From Catenibacterium mitsuokai (lineage in GTDB: Bacteria; Bacillota_I; Bacilli_A; Erysipelotrichales; Coprobacillaceae), in assembly GCF_025148785.1 (NCBI RefSeq), contig NZ_CP102271.1, forward strand, positions 1,087,569-1,151,568: 64,000 nucleotides of DNA. Direction: 5' to 3'. Position 1 is the first letter of the stretch; every line of letters starts with the position of its first letter. The notes beneath the pieces are model-generated. The model had not been told where the DNA came from and made no database searches. It saw only the letters and a program-made list of their open reading frames with translations. Positions 52,182 through 60,609 of this stretch are shown one piece after another. Both the position numbers and the translations under genes were made by a program.

Positions 52182-53300
52182 ATGGAACCAATGGAAGATG
52201 CCAATACCGTCGAAAGGATGCTTATTCATAAGGCTGCAAGTGTGAAATCACCTGCCAACGGTAGTATAGAACTATTACCTCTATGCAATATGAACTGTGA
52301 TATGTGTTATGTTCATTTAACTCATAAACAATTAGAAGAAGCAGGAGGAAGAATTCATACAGGTAAAGAATGGTTAGAAATAGGGAAACAAATGGTAGAG
52401 AATGGAACACTATTCTTATTACTTACTGGTGGAGAACCATTACTACATCCTGATTTTAAAGAAATCTATTTAGGTCTTAAAAAGATGGGTATTGTTATTA
52501 CGATCAATACGAATGCGACACTCATAGATGAATCATGGGTAGAATTCTTTAAACAACATACGCCTAGACGTATTAATATTACTTTATATGGCTCTAGTAA
52601 TGAGACATATGAAAGATTATGTCATTATAAGAATGGTTATGATAAGGTTATGAATTCTATTAAGATGTTACAGGAAGCAGATATTCCTGTAAGAGTAGGT
52701 TTCTCTCTTGCAAAGAATAACCAGAAGGATGCAGGAGATGTATTAAAGATGGTCACTGATATGGATATTCCAATCTCATTTGATACATATATGCTTCCTG
52801 CAACACGTGAAAGAAAGTTACCTTATAATCAACAGGCAAGACTTGCACCAGAAGATGCAGCTCTTACTTTCGCTCATAATCTAGATAAGATTGATTCTAT
52901 TGATCATGTCGAAGAGTATGTGAATAAACAGCTTAAATTAGTAGAAGATAGAGTGATTGGTGAAGAACAGGAAGGACAAATGGAATGTCTGGCTGGAAGA
53001 TGTTCTTATACAGTAAACTGGCAGGGTGAAATGCATCCATGTGTTATTTTAACTGCACCTACCGCCAATGTCTTTGAGGTGGGCTTTAAACAGGCCTGGG
53101 AGACTGTTTCTGATGGGTGTTCAAAGATCAGATTATATTCTGGATGTTCTGTATGTAAATTAAAGCCTATTTGTCGTACATGTGCTGCAAGCCATTTATT
53201 AGAATCTGGCAGCTATATGGGTAAGCCAGAATATATGTGTACCTATACAGAAACACTCTATGAAGAATATAAGAGAATGAAGAAGAATTTCGAGAAGTAA
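52182..53300 (+). CDS. Radical SAM/SPASM peptide-modifying enzyme
   Basis: 372 residues. The SAM-cluster motif C35-NMN-C39-DM-C42 lies in LLPLCNMNCDMCYVHL, then LLTGGEPLLHPDF (GGE), a TIM-barrel core, and a C-terminal SPASM domain with Cys in MECLAGRC, CSVCKLKPICRTCAA and YMC for auxiliary 4Fe-4S clusters. Same architecture as PqqE, sactionine and thioether/epimerase maturases. Located right after the two MKKW precursors; the PqqD-like partner is encoded separately at 44554. Chemistry on the precursors is inferred from this context only. RBS AAGGGGAG; terminator GAAGTAAGA/TCTTACTTC follows. Confidence 0.9.
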   Translation: MEPMEDANTVERMLIHKAASVKSPANGSIELLPLCNMNCDMCYVHLTHKQLEEAGGRIHTGKEWLEIGKQMVENGTLFLLLTGGEPLLHPDFKEIYLGLKKMGIVITINTNATLIDESWVEFFKQHTPRRINITLYGSSNETYERLCHYKNGYDKVMNSIKMLQEADIPVRVGFSLAKNNQKDAGDVLKMVTDMDIPISFDTYMLPATRERKLPYNQQARLAPEDAALTFAHNLDKIDSIDHVEEYVNKQLKLVEDRVIGEEQEGQMECLAGRCSYTVNWQGEMHPCVILTAPTANVFEVGFKQAWETVSDGCSKIRLYSGCSVCKLKPICRTCAASHLLESGSYMGKPEYMCTYTETLYEEYKRMKKNFEK

Positions 53301-53321
53301 GAATTACTCTTACTTCTTTTT
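53294..53321 (+). terminator. Terminator of radical SAM gene
   Basis: GAAGTAAGA-ATTAC-TCTTACTTC perfect 9-bp stem, then TTTTTG, overlapping the stop codon. Confidence 0.88.
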
Positions 53322-53397
53322 GTCCTTATATATAAGTTCTCTACAAATATATAAAATATTATGGTAGAATGGCAATAACTATCAGAAAGGAGTAATT

Positions 53398-54237
53398 ATG
53401 GAACGTATATATACGATTGGAACTTTCACATTTAAGTTGATCTATGATGAGAAGTTAATAAAGATTCCTCCTAACTTTCAGATATTTGAAAGTCAGGAAG
53501 AACCTGAATATACATATGAGTTTATAGTAAGTGAGACACTACCACAAATAGAAGGAAGAGTAGTATCTCAAAGGGATGAGTTATTAATCCTTGATTGTGA
53601 TGGGTTAGAAACAAGATATCTAGGTGTTAAGGGTAGTGATTGGTATTATGGGGTTTATCAAGAATTAACACCTCATAGTGCAAGATCTATTATTCTAAAA
53701 GATACTTTAGGAGAATTGTATGTAGATCCATTCTTCTGTTCTTTCTTCTCTTTAGAGAAGAAGTTATTAGAGAAGGATGCATTAGTGCTTCATTGCAGTT
53801 ATATGCAGTATAAGGATTATGCGATTCTATTCTCAGCACCTAGTGGTACAGGTAAGACAACACAGGCGACATTATGGGAAGAATATAAAGGATCCCATGT
53901 AGTGAATGGTGATAAGGGATTACTTATGAAGGATGATGGTGTATGGACAGCTCATGGATGGCCTGTATGTGGGTCTAGTGGTGTATGTCATAATAAGAAT
54001 GTCCCTATTAAGTGTGTTGTAATGTTATCTCAGGAAAAAGAAAATAAGATAGAGAAATTAAGTCCTATAGCTGCTTTTAAGGAAGCCTATAGTCAGCTCA
54101 CAGTGAATAGATGGGATAAGAGAAGTGTACTTAAGTCTATGGATTTATTACAGGACTTAATAGACAATGTGCCTTTCTATCATCTAGGATGTACTATTTC
54201 TAAGGAAGCTGTAGAAACTCTAGAGAAGGTCTTATGA
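53398..54237 (+). CDS. HPr-kinase-like P-loop protein
   Basis: 279 residues. The C-terminal half has an HprK-type P-loop FSAPSGTGKTTQATLW (~residues 146-160) followed by VVNGDKGLLM. The N-terminal half is all-beta-looking and not recognised. Such proteins accompany PqqD, NTP_transf_5 and S24/S26-like genes in firmicute RiPP (notably lasso-peptide) clusters, where some phosphorylate the precursor C terminus. Both precursors here end in Ser, which would suit that role, but this is inference. Overlaps the next gene (ATGATG/TGA). Confidence 0.82.
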   Translation: MERIYTIGTFTFKLIYDEKLIKIPPNFQIFESQEEPEYTYEFIVSETLPQIEGRVVSQRDELLILDCDGLETRYLGVKGSDWYYGVYQELTPHSARSIILKDTLGELYVDPFFCSFFSLEKKLLEKDALVLHCSYMQYKDYAILFSAPSGTGKTTQATLWEEYKGSHVVNGDKGLLMKDDGVWTAHGWPVCGSSGVCHNKNVPIKCVVMLSQEKENKIEKLSPIAAFKEAYSQLTVNRWDKRSVLKSMDLLQDLIDNVPFYHLGCTISKEAVETLEKVL

Positions 54238-55094
54238 TGAAGAAGAAGGTTATAAGCTGTATTGTAATGTTATGTATGTGTATTGTGTTAGGAAGTGGTT
54301 ATTTAGTGTATGAGTCTTATTACACGATTGATGTGACACAATACACAATGAAATCAGATAAGATTCATAGCCCTGTTAATATTGTCATGATAGCGGATGT
54401 TCATGATAATCATACAAAGATTAAGAAACAGGTTATAAATAAGATTAAGAAGTTAAAGCCTGATTTGATTATGTGTGTAGGGGATATTATTGATAATGAA
54501 TCTAAGAGTGATCAAAGTACACTTGATTTCTTACATTCATTAGTGGGTATAGCACCTGTCTATATGAGTTATGGAAACCATGAGTTAGAGTATTATAGTC
54601 ATCATGCTTTCCAGATAGAGAATATTAAAAGTATTGGTGTACACTTCTTAGATGAAAGTTATGAAGACATAACAGTGAAAGGTAATAGTATAAGAGTAGG
54701 TGGTATATATGATTATGCCTTCAGTAATGAAGATGGGGGTATAAGTAAAAAGTCCATGCATAATAATCATGTCTATCGTTACTTAAGTACATTTAATAAA
54801 ACAGATAGTTATCGTATTATGTTATGTCATAGACCAGATACCTTTATTTATGCAGATGCCTATATGTGGAATGTAGGACTTATATTAAGTGGTCATGTCC
54901 ATGGAGGACAGATTATTCTTCCTAATGGCAAGGGGCTGTATGCACCTGAGCAGGGATGGTTTCCTAAGTATGATTATGGTTTATATAGGTTAGGTATTAA
55001 TAATATGATTATTACAAGAGGGGTGAGTAGTTCTGGAGAAGCGCTGCCAAGGATGAATAATCCAGCAGAAATCGTTCAGATCACATTAAGATGA
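54234..55094 (+). CDS. Membrane-anchored metallophosphoesterase (YkuE-like)
   Basis: 286 residues. N-terminal TM anchor (VISCIVMLCMCIVLGSGYLV), then calcineurin-like motifs VMIADVHDNH, VGDIIDNE, YGNHELEY, GHVHGGQ for a two-metal centre facing outside. Relatives cleave UDP-lipid or phospholipid-linked substrates. Translationally coupled to the HprK-like gene before it and the peptidase after it (stop/start overlap), so it belongs to that operon. Role in peptide or polysaccharide metabolism unknown. Confidence 0.88.
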   Translation: MMKKKVISCIVMLCMCIVLGSGYLVYESYYTIDVTQYTMKSDKIHSPVNIVMIADVHDNHTKIKKQVINKIKKLKPDLIMCVGDIIDNESKSDQSTLDFLHSLVGIAPVYMSYGNHELEYYSHHAFQIENIKSIGVHFLDESYEDITVKGNSIRVGGIYDYAFSNEDGGISKKSMHNNHVYRYLSTFNKTDSYRIMLCHRPDTFIYADAYMWNVGLILSGHVHGGQIILPNGKGLYAPEQGWFPKYDYGLYRLGINNMIITRGVSSSGEALPRMNNPAEIVQITLR

Positions 55095-55519
55095 AGATAG
55101 TAGATATAAATGAATATATGCCTGTATTAATAGATTTAATAAATCAGGGTAAAGATGTACGTTTTACTGTCACAGGTAGCTCTATGAATCCTTTCTTGAT
55201 TCATATGCGTGATAGTGTCATAATATCTAAGCCTGTTGAACCATTTAAGAAGGGAGATATCGTTTTCTTTCAAAGAGAGAATGGACAGTATGTGATGCAT
55301 AGAATACATCATATAAAGAAGGGCATGTTATATATTATTGGTGATAATCAGACAGATATGGAAGGCCCTGTGGACCCTAAACAAGTGTTTGGAATCATAC
55401 ATACAGTATATAGAAAAGATAAAAAGATTACTGAAGGAGACTTCTGGTGGGTATTTTTTGAGAAGATTTGGCTACATTTGATACCTTTCAGGCATCTGAT
55501 TATGAGATTATACAAGTAA
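55091..55519 (+). CDS. S24/S26-type signal-peptidase-like protein
   Basis: 142 residues. Catalytic Ser in TGSSMNPFL (S31), a His in YVMHRIHHI instead of the bacterial Lys, and the conserved GDN motif (YIIGDNQTDM). This is the Ser-His 'ER/SipW-like' arrangement. A short hydrophobic C-terminal region (WVFFEKIWLHLIPF). Common beside PqqD/HprK-like RiPP genes; probably removes leaders or processes surface peptides. Overlaps the preceding gene by 4 nt (ATGA). Confidence 0.8.
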   Translation: MKIVDINEYMPVLIDLINQGKDVRFTVTGSSMNPFLIHMRDSVIISKPVEPFKKGDIVFFQRENGQYVMHRIHHIKKGMLYIIGDNQTDMEGPVDPKQVFGIIHTVYRKDKKITEGDFWWVFFEKIWLHLIPFRHLIMRLYK

Positions 55520-55632
55520 AAATAAGAATTTAGTGTAATTTTTACTCTATTCGTGCATTAAGTGTTGTCAAAACTCCCAAAATGTGTGAAAAGATGTTAT
55601 ACTATTCACTAAATGTAAAAAGGGGTGAACTT

Positions 55633-56352
55633 ATGATTGATATACATAGTCATATTCTTCCTCTCGTAGACGATGGCTCTAAGAGTGTAGACATGAGTCT
55701 AGAGATGTTAGATCAGGCTTATAAAGATGGTACAGAAGAAATCATCTTAACGCCACATCTTGCCTATGCATATGGTTTTGATAATCCTAGAGAAAAGATT
55801 GAAAATCTTTTTGAAGAGTTTAGGAATATAGTATGGGATGTAGGTATTCCTATTAAACTACATTTAGGATGTGAGTTCTTATATAGTTCTAAGGAATCTT
55901 TTGAAAAACATTTCAAGGATATTACAACTCTTGCAGATACAAAATACTTATTAGTAGAATTCTATTTTGATGTCAATGAGGATGTTATTCTTGAAGCAGT
56001 AGAGAGTGTGCTTGAAAAGGGATGTATACCTGTTATTGCACATCCGGAACGTTTTGAAGCATTCCAGACAAATACAGAACTTGCTCCACGCATTATAGAG
56101 ATGGGTGGCTATCTACAGATGAATAAAGGGTCAATACTTGGAGACTATGGTTCTATAGTCAAAGATACAGTATATGACTTGTTGGATAGAAGATTGATAC
56201 ATTTAGTAGGAAGTGATGCACATAACTTACGTAACAGATATCCTGCCATGTATGAATCATTTGAGAAGGTAAAGACTTATTTTGGTAGTTCTTATGCGAA
56301 GAGAATCTTCAATGAGAATCCAGAGAAATTATTAAACGGGGGAAAGGTATGA
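55633..56352 (+). CDS. CpsB/CapC-family PHP-type protein-tyrosine phosphatase
   Basis: 239 residues from ATG 55633 (RBS AAGGGG); the frame is open upstream but without RBS. PHP metal-site motifs: MIDIHSHILPLVDDGSK, TPHLAYAYG, LGCEFLY, HPERFEAF, GSDAHNLRNR. Dephosphorylates the tyrosine-rich tails of BY-kinases (here the two kinases at 57188-60000) to set polysaccharide chain length or export. First clear gene of the second polysaccharide block; overlaps the next gene. Confidence 0.93.
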   Translation: MIDIHSHILPLVDDGSKSVDMSLEMLDQAYKDGTEEIILTPHLAYAYGFDNPREKIENLFEEFRNIVWDVGIPIKLHLGCEFLYSSKESFEKHFKDITTLADTKYLLVEFYFDVNEDVILEAVESVLEKGCIPVIAHPERFEAFQTNTELAPRIIEMGGYLQMNKGSILGDYGSIVKDTVYDLLDRRLIHLVGSDAHNLRNRYPAMYESFEKVKTYFGSSYAKRIFNENPEKLLNGGKV

Positions 56353-57176
56353 ACAATAAGGTCAGAAACGGAATCATATTCCTAGTGATTGCGGCTTTAT
56401 ATTTTGGTTTCATTTATTATGATAACCATAAGCCTCAAACAGGGGAATCACCTGTCATTAAAGTACCTACAGGTACTTTAAAGATTAAGGCAAATGCTGA
56501 TGAGAAGAAGACAACCAAAGCACTATTAAAGGGTATTAAGGCCACTGATAAGGAAGACGGGGATATTACTAAGAAAGTGTTTGTACAGAATATGAGTTCT
56601 TTTGGAGAAGGTAATACAAGAATCGTTACTTTAGGTGTCTTTGATAAGGATGATAACTATACAACAGTAACGAGACAGATCCAGTATAAAGACTATATTG
56701 CACCACAGATCAACTTAAATAGTGCACTCGTGTATTCATGGATTAGTTCTAAAGCACAGTTTGGTGATTATGTGAGTGCTTATAGCTGTGTAGATGGTGA
56801 TATTAGTTCTCGTGTTAAGGTATTAAGAGAATATACAGAGAATGATGATCATTATGTTGCGTTTGCGGTAAGTGATAGTACAGGAACTGAAACAAAGCTT
56901 ACATTAAAGGCGTACCAGACTAATAAGGAGCAGACAGTGACAATTAATCTGGATACTTATTTAATGAGAGTTAAAGTAGGTACAAAGGTGAATGCAAAGA
57001 GTCATATCCAGTCTATTATGATGGATAAGATGGATTATTCTAGCTTAAAGAATCAGGTCACTATTAATACGGACTATGATCCTAATACACCTGGTATGTA
57101 TGAATTTATTTATAGAGTAAAGACAGCCAATGACGACTATGGTTTAACTAAACTTGTTGTCATTGTGGAACAGTAA
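56349..57176 (+). CDS. Membrane-anchored extracellular protein with Ig-like (DUF5011-type) domains
   Basis: 275 residues. One N-terminal TM helix (GIIFLVIAALYFGFIYY) with outside-facing domain; sequences such as IKATDKEDGDITKKVFVQ and FDKDDNYTTVTRQIQY resemble DUF5011/HYR-like immunoglobulin folds, with two or three copies. Located between the phosphatase and kinase genes of a capsule-type locus, so it may be a structural partner of the export machinery. Not a recognised enzyme. Confidence 0.7.
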   Translation: MNNKVRNGIIFLVIAALYFGFIYYDNHKPQTGESPVIKVPTGTLKIKANADEKKTTKALLKGIKATDKEDGDITKKVFVQNMSSFGEGNTRIVTLGVFDKDDNYTTVTRQIQYKDYIAPQINLNSALVYSWISSKAQFGDYVSAYSCVDGDISSRVKVLREYTENDDHYVAFAVSDSTGTETKLTLKAYQTNKEQTVTINLDTYLMRVKVGTKVNAKSHIQSIMMDKMDYSSLKNQVTINTDYDPNTPGMYEFIYRVKTANDDYGLTKLVVIVEQ

Positions 57177-57187
57177 GGGGGATATAT

Positions 57188-58579
57188 ATGGAAAACAATA
57201 AACAGAATGAAGATCTCCTTACCGTTATAAGTTGTATTATTGATGATGTATTTCATAGATGGGTACTTATTCTTGCAGTGATGTTTATTTGTGGGAGTAT
57301 GTTTGATGTTGTAAAGACTGTCAACTATGTACCTCAATATGGCTCTAATATGACTGCTACATTAGGTAGTGGGGGAGATACATTTAAGAACCTAGATAAG
57401 ATTCAGAGTTATATAAGTACTTTGAACTACTTGATGAATAGTAAAAATGCGCGTGCCTATGTAAAGAAGAAGATGGATATCTCTTCTACTACATATACGG
57501 CAACTATTAGTACACAGCAGGCAAATATTATTAACTTTAATGTGACTGCAGATACGAAGAAGGAAGCTTACTATGCGATTGGGTATTTAACTGAATGGTA
57601 TGCAGGAAGTACACAGCGTTATAATTTCCCATATGCAATCAATATATTAGATGAAAGCAACTTCTCTACTGCACCAGTCAACTACAACAGTCATAAAGGT
57701 AACTTTATGAAGGGTGCATTAGTAAGTGGTGCTGTATTAGTATTTATTCTCGCTTTATATTACTTCTTTAGAGATACAGTGAAGAGTGATAAGGAAGCTA
57801 AACAGAAGCTAAATGCAAGACTATATGCAAGAATTCCTTTTGAAAAAAAGAAGAAAAGAAATCTTTTCAAGAAGAACAGAAAAGCTATTCTTATTACTTC
57901 ACTTAAGACAAGTTTCTTTTATAGAGAATCTATTAATAAGTTAAGAAGTAAAGTAGAAGCATCTAGTCAGAAACATGGTTATACTTCTTTCATGATTACG
58001 AGTGCTCATGAAAATGAAGGTAAATCAAGTGTAGGTGCTAACTTAGCCTTAGCACTTGCTAAGAATGGTCATAAGACTATTTTAGTCGATATGGACTTTA
58101 GAAAACCTTCATTAAATAAGATTTTTGAATTAAAGACAAATACAAGCTTAAATAATGCGATTGAAGGAAAATCCCATTGGAAGTCTCAGGTTGTTACTTT
58201 AGATCATCCAGGTTTAGACTTATTACCTTGTCAGCAGGATTTAAATAATTCTGAAAAACTCACTGGAAGCAATCGTTTAAAAGCTATCGTAGAAGAACTA
58301 GAAGAAGAATATGATTATGTCATTGTCGATGTCAGCCCTGCTTACTTATTAAATGAACCAATGACTATCAATGAAATGATGGATGCAACATTATTCATTG
58401 TAAGACAGGATTATGCTGAAAAAGACATGATTAATGAAACTATTTCACGTTTAACTTATGTTAAGAATAACGTAGTAGGTATTGTATTCAACAGTAGAGC
58501 TTATGAACCAAGTACAATGCGTGGTACTTATGGTTATAGATATGGATATAACAGATATAGAACTAAGGGGGGAGAATAA
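57188..58579 (+). CDS. Fused Wzz/BY-kinase (CpsCD-like) 1
   Basis: 463 residues. N-terminal TM helix (HRWVLILAVMFICGSM), extracellular Wzz-like region, second TM (GALVSGAVLVFILALYYFF), then cytoplasmic BY-kinase: Walker A HENEGKSSVGANLA, Walker A' TILVDMDFRKPS, Walker B YDYVIVDVSP, and a Tyr-rich tail YGYRYGYNRYR. Firmicutes usually split the adaptor and kinase (CpsC/CpsD); here they are one polypeptide, as in proteobacterial Wzc. Its TAA overlaps the ATG of a second such protein (TAATG). Confidence 0.92.
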   Translation: MENNKQNEDLLTVISCIIDDVFHRWVLILAVMFICGSMFDVVKTVNYVPQYGSNMTATLGSGGDTFKNLDKIQSYISTLNYLMNSKNARAYVKKKMDISSTTYTATISTQQANIINFNVTADTKKEAYYAIGYLTEWYAGSTQRYNFPYAINILDESNFSTAPVNYNSHKGNFMKGALVSGAVLVFILALYYFFRDTVKSDKEAKQKLNARLYARIPFEKKKKRNLFKKNRKAILITSLKTSFFYRESINKLRSKVEASSQKHGYTSFMITSAHENEGKSSVGANLALALAKNGHKTILVDMDFRKPSLNKIFELKTNTSLNNAIEGKSHWKSQVVTLDHPGLDLLPCQQDLNNSEKLTGSNRLKAIVEELEEEYDYVIVDVSPAYLLNEPMTINEMMDATLFIVRQDYAEKDMINETISRLTYVKNNVVGIVFNSRAYEPSTMRGTYGYRYGYNRYRTKGGE

Positions 58580-60000
58580 TGGATCAAACAAGTTCAGATG
58601 TACAGAAAATAGATTTAATGAAGTATTTTGACCGTTTCTTCCGTGCTTTCCGCCGTTTATGGAAATATGTTGTATTATTCCTATTGATTGGAATACTCGC
58701 ATTTGAAATGAAAGAAGTACTTTTCTTTAATACAACTTATACAAGTGAAGCCGTATTTGTTCCTGCTACTAGCCAGGAGGATGTCTATTACTATGCAGAT
58801 TCTAAAAACGGAGAATCTTCAAATTCATTGATTCCTACATTCAATTCATTACTTACTAGTGATGAGATGCAGAATGTTATTAAGGAAGTATTACATGTGC
58901 AGTCAGTACCTGCCACTATTACTACAACTCAGACTGAAGGAACAAACCTCGTTACTCTAAAAGTGACTGCAAGTAATCCTAAGGATGCTTATAATGTAGC
59001 TACTTGTGTTGTCAATAACTATGATAACGTAACAGCGAATGTAATGGACGATGTAACAATCACATTATTAGATAATCCTAATATGCCTAAGAGTCCTGAT
59101 GCAAATCCAGACTATATTAAGGCAGCTATGAATGGTGGTATGTTAGGTCTTGTGGCAGGTATTCTATTCTTAATTATTGCCTCTATCTTTAGAAATACTA
59201 TTCTAGATAAGCATGATGTTAGAAATATCCTTGGTATGGATTATATTGCGAAGATTCCTTTTGTAGAAGGTTATGATAGACGTAAAAAGACTGGTGCAAG
59301 TCTATTACTTAATTCTCCAGGTATGAAATCTGGATTCAGACATGCATTCCATAACATTAGAATTAAGATGGAACAGGCTCATAAAGCTAAAGATCAGTCA
59401 GTCTTTATGTTTACAAGTACTGTACCTAATGAAGGTAAAACATTAGTGTCTGTCAATAGTGCTATTTCATTAGGACAGAAGGGTTATAAAGTATGTCTTG
59501 TAGACTTAGACTTAAGAAACCCTTCAGTAGAAAAGACTATGAAGTATGCGAATATTAAACATACTTCATTAGATTTCTTAAATGATTCACTTATTTCATT
59601 AGAAGATTGTATTGTTCATATGGATGATATTGATGTTATATTTGGTAGTGATATTTCAATGGATGGTGCAACAGAATTATCAAGACCTAGACTTTCTATC
59701 TTAATTGAAGAACTTAGAAAGCATTATGATTATATTATTCTAGATGTACCACCTCTATTCATGATGCAGGATGCTTTATTAGTTGCAAAACAGGCTGATA
59801 GTGCTATTGTAGTAGTGAAACAGGATCATGCTACTGCAGCTGATATTTTAGATTCTGTAGATGAATTACATGATACTTTACCAAATGTTCTAGGTGCTGT
59901 ATTGAATGGTTACAAGAACACATTCTTTACAACTGAATCATCGAGTGGTTATGGCTATGGTTATGGATACGGCTATGGCTATGGTTATGGGAAGAGGTAA
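58579..60000 (+). CDS. Fused Wzz/BY-kinase (CpsCD-like) 2
   Basis: 473 residues, paralogue of the preceding protein. TM segments (YVVLFLLIGILAFEM and MLGLVAGILFLIIASIF) bracket the Wzz region. Kinase: Walker A VPNEGKTLVSVNSA, Walker A' CLVDLDLRNPS, Walker B YDYIILDVPPLF. The tail is a run of Gly-Tyr pairs encoded by about seven hexanucleotide (GGNTAT) repeats at 59949-59992, ending GKR. Tyr clusters are the autophosphorylation sites in this family. The two kinases may form hetero-oligomers. Confidence 0.93.
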   Translation: MDQTSSDVQKIDLMKYFDRFFRAFRRLWKYVVLFLLIGILAFEMKEVLFFNTTYTSEAVFVPATSQEDVYYYADSKNGESSNSLIPTFNSLLTSDEMQNVIKEVLHVQSVPATITTTQTEGTNLVTLKVTASNPKDAYNVATCVVNNYDNVTANVMDDVTITLLDNPNMPKSPDANPDYIKAAMNGGMLGLVAGILFLIIASIFRNTILDKHDVRNILGMDYIAKIPFVEGYDRRKKTGASLLLNSPGMKSGFRHAFHNIRIKMEQAHKAKDQSVFMFTSTVPNEGKTLVSVNSAISLGQKGYKVCLVDLDLRNPSVEKTMKYANIKHTSLDFLNDSLISLEDCIVHMDDIDVIFGSDISMDGATELSRPRLSILIEELRKHYDYIILDVPPLFMMQDALLVAKQADSAIVVVKQDHATAADILDSVDELHDTLPNVLGAVLNGYKNTFFTTESSSGYGYGYGYGYGYGYGKR

Positions 60001-60003
60001 GTT

Positions 60004-60609
60004 ATGTATAAAAATGGGGTTAAAAGAATACTCGATTTCTTTATGAGTCTATGTGGCATTATTGTCTTATCTCCTTTACTTATTATCTTAAGTATCTGGA
60101 TTAAAGTAGACTCTAAAGGACCTGTTCTTTTTAAACAGAAGAGAATTGGGAAGGATAAAACTTATTTCTCTATCTATAAATTTAGAACAATGTATGTAGA
60201 TACACCACATGATATGCCTACCCACTTATTAGATGATCCTGATGCCTTTATTACAAAGGCAGGACATTTCTTAAGAAAAACATCCCTAGATGAATTACCA
60301 CAGTTATTCAATATTCTTCTAGGACAGATGGCTGTCATCGGTCCTCGTCCTGCCTTATGGAATCAGGATGATCTCATTGCCTTACGTGATGAATATCATG
60401 CCAACGATGTCAGACCTGGCTTAACTGGCTGGGCACAGATTCATGGACGTGATGAATTAGAAATTACAACAAAAGCAAAACTAGATGGCTACTATGTAGA
60501 CCATCTAGGATTCTTATTAGATGTTAAGTGCTTCTTTGGCACTATCACATCTGTGCTAAAACATGAAGGAGTGGTTGAAGGTGGCACAGGATCTCTTAAC
60601 AAAGACTAA
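60004..60609 (+). CDS. Initiating sugar-phosphate transferase (polyprenyl-phosphate hexose-1-P transferase)
   Basis: 201 residues, short WcaJ/PglC-type. N-terminal re-entrant helix (RILDFFMSLCGIIVLSPLLII), KVDSKGPVLFKQKRIG, YKFRTMYVDT, and the catalytic/conserved RKTSLDELPQLFNILLGQM, IGPRPAL, RPGLTGWAQIHGR. Loads the first sugar phosphate on undecaprenyl phosphate to begin the repeat unit. Three bases after the kinase stop. Confidence 0.95.
   Translation: MYKNGVKRILDFFMSLCGIIVLSPLLIILSIWIKVDSKGPVLFKQKRIGKDKTYFSIYKFRTMYVDTPHDMPTHLLDDPDAFITKAGHFLRKTSLDELPQLFNILLGQMAVIGPRPALWNQDDLIALRDEYHANDVRPGLTGWAQIHGRDELEITTKAKLDGYYVDHLGFLLDVKCFFGTITSVLKHEGVVEGGTGSLNKD

Noticed and set aside
54234-55094. 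Metallophosphoesterase as a lasso-peptide enzyme
   Set aside because: No asparagine-synthetase-like cyclase or transglutaminase-like protease is present in the window, so a lasso assignment is not supported.
59949-59992. GGNTAT hexamer tract as a non-coding tandem repeat
   Set aside because: It is in frame within the kinase gene and encodes the Gly-Tyr tail typical of BY-kinases. Kept only as a possible length-variable site.
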